DNA from: Sorex araneus | Taxonomy: Eukaryota; Chordata; Mammalia; Eulipotyphla; Soricidae | Assembly: GCF_027595985.1 (NCBI RefSeq) | Contig: NC_073303.1 | Coordinates: 20,250,675-20,314,674, forward strand | DNA: 64,000 nucleotides | Direction of reading: 5' to 3' | Part shown: piece by piece, positions 55,672 through 64,000 of the stretch | Numbering within the stretch: the first letter of the stretch is position 1 | Layout: the number at the start of each line of letters is the position of its first letter | The notes under the pieces: model-generated | What the model was told of the DNA's origin: nothing | What the model saw: the letters and a program-made list of their open reading frames with translations, nothing else | Databases searched by the model: none | Position numbers and translations under genes: made by a program

Positions 55672-55835
55672 AGAAGTAGGGCGCTTGCCTTGCATACAGC
55701 CAACATGAGTTCAATCACTGTCTCCACATATGATCCCCCCCCACCCCCTGCCAGGAATGAACTCTGAGCCACAGAACCAGGAGTAAACCCTGAGCATTGC
55801 AGGGGTGGCCCCCACACAAAACAAAACACAAAACA
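55672..55835 (+). mobile_element. 5'-truncated SOR-type SINE
   Basis: Starts gtagggcgcttgccttgc. Box B reads gagttcaatcactg, with an internal C-run and a (CAAAA)n tail. Confidence 0.85.
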
Positions 55836-56095
55836 AACTGGTGATGGGTGTGGTGTTAGAATTATGTCCACAAGAAACCACTAAAAGTATTATAAACCAT
55901 AATAATCACATTTTTAAAAAACAAGGGGAAAAATGATTTACAATTCCAGAATCTAGAGATTACCACTTGTTCTTTTGGGGGCTTTATTTGTGCTCAATTT
56001 TTTTTTTTCAGCTGTCAGCCCAGCTGAGGGAACACTCTGGTGATACTCAGACAGAATGATCAGGCCTGAAGGTTTAATACTCGAGTAACAGCGTG
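55836..56095. other. Unassigned sequence
   Basis: Nothing recognised. Confidence 0.35.
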
Positions 56096-56099
56096 GTAC

Positions 56100-56232
56100 T
56101 GCTGGGTCACATGCTTGGTGCCTCACAGGCACACCCAGTGGTGCTCATGAGTTCATTTTCTGCCAGGGATTAAACTCAGTGTCTCACAAATGCCAGACAC
56201 ATACTCTTGTGTTTCAGCTGTCTTGCTGGCCT
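56100..56232 (-). mobile_element. Degenerate SINE (possible)
   Basis: cacacccagtggtgctcatg and ggattaaactcagtg are reverse-strand SINE-like. The 5' end is decayed. Confidence 0.55.
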
Positions 56233-56239
56233 ATATTGT

Positions 56240-56790
56240 AACGTTTTATTTTGTTTCATTGTTGCCACTTGTATACACCTTTTCTTATTGAATATAATCT
56301 TATATAATCTTATATTGAATATAATTTTACACATTTTCTTTCCATCACAATCTCGGTAAATGTACTTTGCATGGGTTTTTATTCTACAATCTAAGGAGGA
56401 TGTGGTAAATTGTTTATTATTCTCCTTTTGATAAGCATTATGATAGCCCATATTCACCATTATCAGAAAAATTTGCTAAATAGCATGCACATTTATTTCT
56501 ATACTAACCACAGGCATGTTCTCAGATTTCTAAGAAGATTCCCACTAGATTATGTCAAAGACTACATACATGCTCAGAGTATTTAATACCTACTACAAAT
56601 TGCTTTCCTAAAGATTCTCCCAAATGACACTCCACTAGCAAAGTATTAAAATACCCACTTACTATATCTTTGGCAGCACTGATATTAACGTTTTAAGATA
56701 AAATTATTTCTTATAAAATTATGAGTGAATTTGAACATTTCACTCTCATGACATTTTAACTTAATGCAAAATGCATTTTAAAAATACACT
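56240..56790 (-). mobile_element. Ancient L1 3' region (tentative)
   Basis: Reverse-strand text around ctacaaattgctttcctaaag, ccactagcaaagtatt and tttggcagcactgatatta resembles the end of mammalian-wide old L1s. Strongly decayed. Confidence 0.45.
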
Positions 56791-56927
56791 TTTACAGAGT
56801 ATTAACTGCTAAGTCTACAGGCAGAATCCTTTCTCTGTCAGTTCTTTCATAAAAAGGACTGAATGAATACTCATATGGAAAAAATGCTTCAATTACTTTA
56901 AATTTGAAATTCTCTCTCAAAAATAAA

Positions 56928-57105
56928 AGCAGAGTTAAAGCAATAATACAGCAGGTAGGGCACTTGCCTGGCACATGAACAGGACCAACAAGGGTTTGAT
57001 CCCTGGCGCTCCTTGTAATCCCAAGAATCCAACCAGAGAGTGATCCTTGAACTCAGAGCCAGGAATAAGCCCTGAGCACATTCAGATGTGGCCCCCAAAA
57101 CAAAA
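56928..57105 (+). mobile_element. SOR-type SINE
   Basis: agagttaaagcaataatacagcagg, box B gggtttgatccctggc, end gatgtggcccccaaaac. Confidence 0.88.
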
Positions 57106-57210
57106 TTTTTTAAATGTATTATTTGTTTATTAACTTATTAAATTTAATGCATAGCGTAAAGCAAAACAAACCGATTCTTCTGATTCTTCTTTGAAACCAA
57201 AAAAGAACTC

Positions 57211-57385
57211 AGGGCCTGAGGGATAATAGCTAACATAGCAGGTAAGGCTCCTGAGTTCAATCTCCCACTACCACCTTATACGGTACCCCAAGGTGACCCC
57301 CAGCCCCCAAGCCCCCCACCAGGAGTGAGCCCTAACACAGAGTCAGGAGTAAGCCCTGAGCATCAGTGGATGGGGCCAAAGCACC
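57211..57385 (+). mobile_element. Old SOR-type SINE leading into a CA repeat
   Basis: gggcctgagggataatagc and gagttcaatctcccac. The 3' end passes into the CA microsatellite. Confidence 0.8.
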
Positions 57386-57396
57386 ACACATACACA

Positions 57397-57446
<50 letters not shown>
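57386..57446. repeat. (CA)n microsatellite
   Basis: CACA run with a few ATAC interruptions at its start. Gives the poly(TH) translation. Confidence 0.93.
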
Positions 57447-57448
<2 letters not shown>

Positions 57449-57795
57449 ATTCCAACATACTAGAAAATATAGAAGACGTTTCAAAAACATTTGAAATGAA
57501 AAAATATAATAAGATTCAGAATTTTGCCAAAAACTACTTGCGCCCTACGAAAAATATTTTTAGTATCAGGAGATGCTTCTGCGACTATGCAATTTAGGAA
57601 AACTCATTTTGTTCTTGATGTCCACAGCAAATTGCTGCCTGCTTCAATCAGAAGACTTTTCCATATTGATTTCTCTTACAGGTCTCCTGTGCTTTGAAGC
57701 TAGAACTTAACATTAGCAGGAAATTGATTTTTCTTTTAAACTCTTCTAGTTGCAAACACCACCTCATTCATTTGTAAATCTACTTCCTAAAGTAC
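57447..57795. other. Single-copy sequence
   Basis: Nothing recognised. Confidence 0.4.
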
Positions 57796-57802
57796 TAAGG
57801 AT

Positions 57803-57990
57803 CTTGGGCAGAGCGATTGATGTGGGTAGGGTGTTTACCTTGCAGATGGCTGACCTGGCTTCTCTCTCCAGCATCTCAGATCCCATACGCCAAGCACTAC
57901 CAGGTGTAATTCTCTTGAGTGCAGAGCCAGGAGTAACCCCTGAGCATCGCTGGGTATGACTAAAAAAGGCCTTAAGTATTTTTTTAAAAA
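57803..57990 (+). mobile_element. SOR-type SINE
   Basis: gggcagagcgattgatgtggg, box B ggcttctctctccagc (decayed), end gctgggtatgac. TSD ctaaggatc on both sides (about 57797 and 57992). Confidence 0.88.
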
Positions 57991-57994
57991 AAGG

Positions 57995-58255
57995 CTAAGG
58001 ATCATTTTTTTAGTATTTTAACATTCAAAATCATGTATAGTTCCAAGTTGTTGTTGTTTATTTTCAGCATTTAAATACACAGCACCAAATTAGAGAGTAC
58101 AGCTAAGAAGGCAACAGCCAACCAAATACGTCTAAGAGAATTTCTGACATGAATTCCCCACATGGGATAAAAAAGCTCCATTTAATCCTCAGCTTCACCC
58201 TCCATAGATTTGTTTGGTGGAAACACTGTATATATTACACCCTATTCTGTCTTTT
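57995..58255. other. Single-copy sequence
   Basis: Nothing recognised. Confidence 0.4.
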
Positions 58256-58267
58256 TATACTTCTTTT

Positions 58268-58441
58268 TTGTTTGTTTGTTTTTTGGGTCACACCCAACGA
58301 TGCACAGGGGTTACTCCTTGCTCTTCACCCAGGAATCACTCCTGGCAGTGCTCGGGGGACCATATTGGATGCTGGGAATCAAACCCGGGTCAGCCGCATG
58401 CAAGGCAAACGCCCTACACGTTGTGCTATCACCCCAGCCCC
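58268..58441 (-). mobile_element. SOR-type SINE with TSD
   Basis: gggtcacacccaacgatgc to gctatcaccccagcccc. TSD tatacttctttt at 58256-58267 and 58442-58453. Confidence 0.95.
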
Positions 58442-58453
58442 TATACTTCTTTT

Positions 58454-59480
58454 AAAAATAGCGGTATTAAAAAAAAATCAAATTCTGCCACTTGACACCA
58501 TAGATGACCTAGAGGGTAAGATGATAAAGCAGAGTTTGCCTGAGAAAGTCAAATAGCAAGCAATTTCACTCGTGGGTAGGAGATAAATGAATGCACAAAC
58601 AAGACAAAAATCTTAGATTATGCGAACAGAAAGAGATTTAAGGAAGGAAAGGGGGGGAAAGGTGGCAGACTGGAAAAAGGGGGTTAATGTGTGGTGGTAG
58701 GTGGAAATGAGGCTTAGCTGGTGAAAATAATGCAGGATACAGGAATGTCCCTTTGCAGGGCTGTGCTCCTGAAACCACCCCCAAGCCGCTGTCACTTGGA
58801 TAAAAACTTTGGAAAAGGGGAGGGGAGTGTGAGAAAGCTGCAGTGTCTGACATAAAACAGCTCTTGCTAACTTTTGCAAGGTTGGTTTTTGTTTTTTTTT
58901 TTGGTGTTTTTATTGTTTTGGTTTTTTGGTTTTTTTTTTTTTGCATCAATATGACTGTGGACATGATGAAACTGTTAAGAATAAAACGTGAATGAATGAA
59001 ATGCTGAGGTCGGGGTTTTAAAATAAGGAATGAGGGAGAAGCAGCCTTCCATCTCAGGACTGCGGGTGAAAGAAAAACAGAGACATAGGAATACCAGGAG
59101 AATTCCCTCGTTGTTGCTGTGCCTGTCCTTTTGAGACCAAGGACAGGGAAGCTTTGGCCCCGGGTCCCAGAAGAAACTGACAAGGAGCAGGAGGATTCCC
59201 CCAGCATTTTCTATTGGTCACTCAACCTTGACCGGCGTCTGCTTAGTCTCTCTGGCTCAGTGCTCCAAAGAGAAGGAGGCTCCCCAAGGACTTCATATCA
59301 ATATTCCTTATGCTAACGATGAATCCGAATGACAGGACTCAATTCTGCACGGGAAAGCTCCTGGGCTTACGCTGCAGAGTCGTGTCTTGGAGAACAAACA
59401 GGAGGTGCAACTTTGTCCCTGCACCCCAGCTATTGCTAAATAGCTAAATAGCTATTGCTAAATAGCTCGGGTGCAGAACT
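58454..59480. other. Single-copy sequence
   Basis: A T-rich run with G interruptions lies at 58887-58942. The 189-codon minus frame 58638-59207 crosses it and has no identifiable domain, so it is not annotated as a gene. Confidence 0.5.
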
Positions 59481-59585
59481 AACTGCCAGGAGCAAAGGGA
59501 CGGGGTGAGGGTGGGGCTTGTCCGCCCCCCCACTCCGCCCCCCGCCCCTAGGAACCACTGGGATTGAGGACTGGTGGGGGCAGCA

Positions 59586-59600
59586 GCGCCCTCTGGGGAC
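59586..59600 (-). promoter_or_regulatory. CTCF-like motif 1
   Basis: gcgccctctgggga, read on the minus strand, gives the AGAGGGCGC core of the CTCF consensus. It is a moderate match with a weaker 5' part. It lies in a GC-rich, repeat-free patch 76 bp from the second motif, in the same orientation. Occupancy cannot be judged from sequence. Confidence 0.45.
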
Positions 59601-59661
59601 ACACAGCGGAGATGCAGTGAGGCGACAGGCTGCCTAGCAAAAAGGCGTCGCAAGCTGAGTT

Positions 59662-59680
59662 CTGCCCTCTAGTGGCAGCA
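59662..59680 (-). promoter_or_regulatory. CTCF-like motif 2
   Basis: ctgccctctagtggcagca, read on the minus strand, gives CCACTAGAGGGCAG, a close match to the CTCF core CCASYAGRKGGCRS. It is the best single regulatory motif I see in the window. Confidence 0.55.
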
Positions 59681-59804
59681 GGTGCCTGTTACTTGCTCTG
59701 ACTTTCAGAATAATAATAACAATCACAAAGATAGACAAATTAATAACTGTTCAGATAGCACACGCTAATGAGATATGGGCGAGATATTGGGTTTCTCACC
59801 ACTT

Positions 59805-60059
59805 CATTTTTTTAATTGAATCACCGTGAGATAGACTATTACAAAGCTATTCATGATTGGGTTTCAGTCATACAATATTCCAACACCCATCCCTCCACCA
59901 GTGTACATTTCTCACTACCAATGTCCCCAGTTTTTCCCTCCCACCACCTTCCCCCAGCCCATCTCTATGGTAGATACTTTCCTTCTCTCTCTCTCTCCCT
60001 CTCTCTCTCCCTCCCTCCCTCTCTCTCTCCCTCCCTTTCTCTTTCTCTCTCTTTCTCTT

Positions 60060-60148
<89 letters not shown>

Positions 60149-60276
60149 TTTCCTTTTGTGCATTATGATTTGCAATACAGGTACCAAGAGGTCATCATGA
60201 TTTTTCAGGGCATTCAGTGTTTTTATTAGAAAGATACAGCTGTAATAGCTTTTTCATTTAACTGGGTCTCAGCTTT
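59805..60276 (-). mobile_element. L1 3'UTR (type A) with long CT tract
   Basis: ttaattgaatcaccgtgag, ccctccaccagtg, and a CT array (59985-60145) at the usual site. TSD ttgggtttctcaccactt at 59787-59804 and 60277-60294 (one mismatch). Confidence 0.92.
59985..60145. repeat. (CT)n microsatellite within L1 3'UTR
   Basis: About 160 bp of CT/CCCT/CTTT repeat. It yields the SLSLSL and REREREREK frames on the two strands. Confidence 0.95.
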
Positions 60277-60294
60277 TGGGCTTCTCACCACTTT

Positions 60295-61150
60295 GAACGT
60301 CTAGTAATTCCCAGAATTCAGAAAAGTGTAAAATCCACTAAGCAAAAAATGTGTTTACATTAAAAGGATCGACTTTCAGTCTGAGATTTTCATTCTGTTG
60401 AATTTGGACGGATTCATGATAGAGCTGATGGTTATACACGGGTTTTTTTCTGTTAAAGTCCTGGGGTCTCTCCCAAATGTTTGGGAGATATTTATTTATC
60501 TGCTAAGTCTCTACTTCTAAGAACCACTGCCCACCATGGAGGTGCTTCAAACTCTTAGTGGCATAATTATTTCACTTGGGATGCCTGTCTAAGATCAGAT
60601 TCTAAGAAACTAGAGCAGTCTCTCCTGTAAATTGAGATTCTGGCAGGTTGTGTGCTAGAGGTGGTGAGTTACTCAGTTCCCTGAGCACTGCAAGAATTCA
60701 GTAGGAAGGGCTGAAAAAGAATGAAGGTCTGGGTAACAGGATAGGGCCTGAGACCTAAATTTTCTGCCTCTAAAAGCAAATACGTATTTAGCCACCCCTA
60801 GATCAGAAGGTTTCTGGGAAGACATTTGCCTGATTGAAAGACTGCTAGATTTTCATTAACAGGAAGGAATTGGACTCTAGCCTGGAACAGCAGGAATTCA
60901 GCAGAGGGAATCAATGTTTGTCAGACCACGGTAAAGCCCAGACAGCTTCTAACTGGGGATGTCTGAGGCAGTCGCTAGCCACGTGAGACGGGGGTGTTGG
61001 GGAGAAATCACTCAGCAGTGGTGGGGACAGAGCAGGCTTACTGTGCTGCCCAGAGGGAAAAAAGGAAAATAAAAATCTACAAGAAAGTGATTTTATGTGC
61101 AGTCCCCATAAAAGAACAAGGAAAAGGACCTTATGCCACTGATATACCAA
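60295..61150. other. Single-copy sequence
   Basis: No repeat or exon recognised in about 850 bp. Confidence 0.45.
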
Positions 61151-62155
61151 GATTAGCACAACCACATTTTTTTAAAATTTTTTATTAGTGAATCACTGTG
61201 GGGGTACAGTTACAGATTTATACACTTTTGTGCTCATGTTTCCCCCATACAGAGTTCGAGAACCCATCCGTTCACCAGTGCCCATTCTCCACCACCAGTA
61301 AACCCAGCATCCCTCCCACCTCCCCAGTCCCATCTCCCACCACCCCACACTGCCACTATGGCAGGGTATTCCCTTTTGTTCTCTCTCTCTGATTAGGTGT
61401 TGTGGTTTTCAATAAAGGTATTGAGTGGCCATTGTGTTAAGCCTCTAATCTACATTCGGCACGCATCACCCTTCCCCCGAATGACCTCCGACCACATTTT
61501 ACTTGGTGTTCCCTTCTCTGAGTTACCCACAATGAGGGACCAGTGGCCAAGCCATGGAGACAGCCTCCTGGTACTTATTTCTACTATTCTTGGGTGTTAG
61601 ACTCCTATACTAATATTCTATATTCCACAGATGAGCGCAATCTTTCTATGTCTGTCTCTCTCTTTCTGACTCATTTCACTTAGCATGATACTTTCCATGC
61701 TGATCCACTTATATGCAAACTTCATTACCTCATTTTTTCTAACAACTGCATAGTATTCCATTGTATAGATGTACCAAGGTTTCTTCAGCCAGTCATCTGT
61801 TCTAGGGCACTCAGGTTTTTTCCAAATTCTGGCTATGCACAACCACATTTGATGGGTAAAAGGTAGAAGACAACCCATCTTGATAAAAATAAAATAAAAT
61901 AATATGTATACAATGTACATATGTGTATGTACATATATGTTTAGCACACAAGACTCAAACTCTAACTATTCATAACAAGCAATACAAAATAAATTAGTCA
62001 GCATCTGCCTTTGGGGCAGGCTTGGGTGCCGGTGGGAGAGCTTGAAATACAGGTGGTGGGAGGATGGAATGGTAGTGGGATTGATGTTGAAATATTGACT
62101 GTAACCAATTACTGTGAACAATTCTTTGAAAGTAAAATTTTTTAAAAAATTAAAA
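61100..62155 (+). mobile_element. Type-B L1 3' tail, split by a younger L1
   Basis: Outer parts (about 61100-61169 and 61851-62155) include tcataacaagcaatacaaa, gggcaggcttgggtgccgg and the end cagtgaac-like attactgtgaacaattc. The same tail is seen at 24520-24910, 40980-41279 and 62942-63345. Confidence 0.65.
61170..61836 (-). mobile_element. Young L1 (ORF2 C-terminus + 3'UTR) with 14-bp TSD
   Basis: Perfect TSD gcacaaccacattt (61156-61169, 61837-61850). The ORF2 C-terminal frame is open on the minus strand (61618-61947 includes host codons): WYIYTMEYYAVVRKNEVMK and SEMSQKERDRHRKI. The 3'UTR reads ttcaccagtgcccattctcc on the plus strand. It is 5'-truncated, with no reverse-transcriptase core. 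Confidence 0.93.
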
Positions 62156-62179
62156 TTAAAGAATTAACTTGCTGTGAGC

Positions 62180-62930
62180 TCAGACAGAAGCTTGTGTGCC
62201 TTCCAGAACAACCAGCATGCAAGGAAGTATCTGCTGACTCTCTTGCAGTCGGAAATATCCCAGCAGAGAATTTTAAAAAAATAATAAATTTAAAGGTCCA
62301 AAAGTCCTATTGTATGATCCCAGAAAACACTGGTTTCAAAAATATATCTAATGATACTGACAAGGACATAAAGCAAAGGGATCCCTTCATTCATTGCTCA
62401 TGAGAAGGTGAAATAATGTAGTCCTAAGGAAATCAGTTTAGCAGGTTCTCAAAAACAATTGAACGTGACTACTAAGTCATCGGACAACTCCCCTTCTAGG
62501 TATGTATGTGAAAGAATTGACAATGTTCTTAACAGCACTCTTCATAACAGCCAAGTGCTGGGAACAGTCCAAAAGCCTACTTACTGATTGATGAAGCATA
62601 TTTGTACAATGATAGAAATTTCCAAAAAAAATGAAATACTACAATATGCATGAACCTCAAAAACATTAAGCTCCATGGAAAATGTCAAACACACCCCAAA
62701 AAATCACGTTGTATGATCTTGTTGATAGGAAATATCCAGAATAAGAAGCACTATGGAGACAGAAGCCAGACTGAGGGTTGTTAAGGGTTGGGAACAGGGG
62801 AGAGAGGGAGGAAATTGTGTAATAAGCACAGAATTTCCTTTTGAGATGATGCAAAAGCTTTGTCCTTAGGTAAAGGTGATGGTTTTTTAAAGCCATGGAA
62901 TTGTTTGCTTTAATCTACAGCCATGTGACA
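62180..62930 (+). mobile_element. Ancient L1 ORF2 end + 3'UTR
   Basis: cttcataacagccaagtgc, gatgaagcatatttgtac, catgaacctcaaaaacatt and gttgtatgatcttgttg follow the old mammalian L1 order. ggttgttaagggttggg and ggtgatggttttttaaag mark its 3'UTR. All frames are broken. Confidence 0.65.
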
Positions 62931-62941
62931 TCTCAAACTCC

Positions 62942-63345
62942 CAACACTGATAGACCAGTAGTAGCACACCAGGTTGGATGGGACCTAATGTAGAAGGCAA
63001 CCAATCTCGATTAACAGAGCATAACAGAGAAGGCTACCCTGTAACAAAACCTTAGTGATCTCTTATACAAGGACTTCATGGTTCCATGGTGAGATACAAG
63101 AATTTTCACAAATCTGTTTCTAAGCAAACATTTTTTGATCATTCTGTTGGCAATGCATTGATAACAAGCAACATAAAACAAATTATTGCCTGCTACGGGA
63201 ACAACCTCAAGGGGTGGTTGGGAAAACTGGAAACAATCGTGGAGTGAAGGTACAATGGTGATGGGACCCGTGTTGGAATACTGAATGCCTGTAAAATATC
63301 ATCATGAACAACTTTGTAAACCACAGTGTTTGTGCTGGTGCTGGA
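62942..63345 (+). mobile_element. Type-B L1 3' tail
   Basis: gtagcacaccaggttggatgg, gatctcttatacaagg and caacctcaaggggtggttgg, ending actttgtaaaccacag. It aligns by eye with 24525-24910. Confidence 0.75.
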
Positions 63346-63450
63346 TGCTGGTACCCTGGTGGGGGCTGTGTGTTGGAACACTGTATGACTGAAACTAATC
63401 ATCAACAGCTTTGTAGGGTCTATTTCACAGTGAGTCAATAAAATATAAAG
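63346..63450 (+). mobile_element. Short L1 tail stacked on the previous tail
   Basis: ggaacactgtatgactgaaac and cacagtgagtcaataaaat repeat the terminal L1 3'UTR block a second time directly after the first. Confidence 0.7.
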
Positions 63451-63488
63451 TATTTTTTGAATAAGATCATTTTCATATTTTTAAAATG

Positions 63489-63664
63489 TCTTTTTTTTTT
63501 TTGCATTTTGGGACACATTCAGCATTGCACAGGGGTTACTCCTGGCTCTGCACTCAGGAATTACTCCAGGTGGTGATCAGGGAACCATACGGGATGCTGA
63601 GGATTGAACCCAGGTTGGCCGCATGCAAGGCAAACGTCCTACCCTCTGTAGTATCACTCCAGCC
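63489..63664 (-). mobile_element. SOR-type SINE
   Basis: gcattttgggacacattcagc to atcactccagccc. Box B complement ggattgaacccaggttgg. Confidence 0.92.
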
Positions 63665-63697
63665 CAAAATAAAAATTAAAAAAAAAAAAACAGTATT

Positions 63698-63892
63698 TAG
63701 GGGCTGGAGCAATAGCACAGTGGGTAGGGCATTTACCTTGCATGCGGCCGACCGGGGTTCGAATCCCAGCATCCCATATGGTCCCCTGAGCACTGCCAGG
63801 AGTAATTCCTGAGTGCAGAGCCAGGATCCTGTAACCCCTGAGCATTGCTGGGTGTGACCCAAAAAAAGCAAAAAAAAAAAAAAAAAAAAACC
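63698..63892 (+). mobile_element. SOR-type SINE
   Basis: ggggctggagcaatagcacagtggg, box B gggttcgaatcccagc, long A tail. Flanks cagtatttag and cagtgtttat suggest a TSD. It forms an inverted pair with the preceding SINE. Confidence 0.95.
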
Positions 63893-64000
63893 AGTGTTTA
63901 TGTAAAGTGTAAGGGCAATTATATGCTTTAAAATGGTAAACTTCTGCAAGATTCCAGCATGCTTGGGTCTAGGGTGACCTGGTGCATTTCTACAGTGCTT
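63893..64000. other. Unassigned sequence to window end
   Basis: Nothing recognised in the last 108 bp. Confidence 0.35.

Noticed and set aside
58638..59207. 189-codon minus-strand frame
   Set aside because: It runs through a T/G-rich low-complexity run (KKKNQKTKTIKTPKKK) and has no recognisable domain.
59425..59470. ttgctaaatagct-type repeats as a regulatory array
   Set aside because: Only a short local duplication of a 13-20 bp unit, best explained by replication slippage.
1..64000. CRISPR arrays, operons, Shine-Dalgarno sites, bacterial insertion sequences
   Set aside because: The window is mammalian in repeat content. Direct repeats found are microsatellites, TSDs or interspersed elements.

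Overview
The window is mammalian nuclear DNA, most probably from a shrew (family Soricidae, likely Sorex). The lineage call rests on a tRNA-derived SINE present in roughly 50 copies. Its sense strand opens with a box A-like element (tagcacagcgggtagg), carries a box B (ggttcgattcc), and ends with gggtgtgaccc plus an A-rich tail. I recognise this from memory as the shrew SOR SINE. Many L1 fragments share one lineage-specific 3'UTR. MIR, L2, old L1 and hAT relics supply the older mammalian background. There is no bacterial-style gene organisation and I find no protein-coding exon I can support. All longer open frames are explained by L1 ORF2 remnants, microsatellites, SINEs or an ancient repeat.

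Layout. 0-2.5 kb: two tandem LTR-like units of an endogenous-retrovirus-type repeat, the first split by a SINE and an L1 tail. 2.5-9 kb: sparse sequence with a reverse-strand L1 (4.8-5.9 kb). 9.0-9.6 kb: a composite repeat (R module plus SINE body). 12.3-13.0 kb: an ancient, probably hAT-like repeat. 13.1-16.9 kb: an L1 ORF2 3' half split by another L1 tail and by a 1.23-kb composite retroposon (U composite, copy 1). 17.5-18.05 kb: a decayed hAT transposase open frame. 19.8-24.95 kb: nested L1s and an R composite with a different 3' end. 25.2-27.05 kb: two large purine tetranucleotide arrays. 28.4-29.2 kb: a young L1 with a premature poly(A). 31.7-34.9 kb: a long reverse-strand old L1 with nested insertions. 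39.6-43.4 kb: a full-length long SINE, another R composite, and U composite copy 2 on the minus strand. 43.5-49.7 kb: L2, ancient repeats and SINE clusters. 50.4-52.25 kb: an LTR hit by an L1. 52.3-60 kb: mostly SINEs and single-copy DNA, including a GC-rich patch with two CTCF-like motifs near 59.6 kb. 60-64 kb: nested L1 tails and an old L1.

How the parts work together. L1 is the only family whose 3'UTRs, poly(A) tails and target-site duplications (TSDs) recur throughout, so it is the likely source of the machinery for the SINEs and composites. The most interesting content is two sets of composite non-autonomous retroposons. U composites (15200-16429 plus; about 42118-43401 minus) share a GC-rich head, an internal L1-3'UTR-like segment, two diverged U units and an L1 3' tail. 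R composites combine one 5' module with either a SINE body (9 kb, 32.5 kb) or an older L1 tail (23.7 kb, 40.6 kb). All family names and homologies here are from reading the sequence and memory; nothing was searched or aligned by program.
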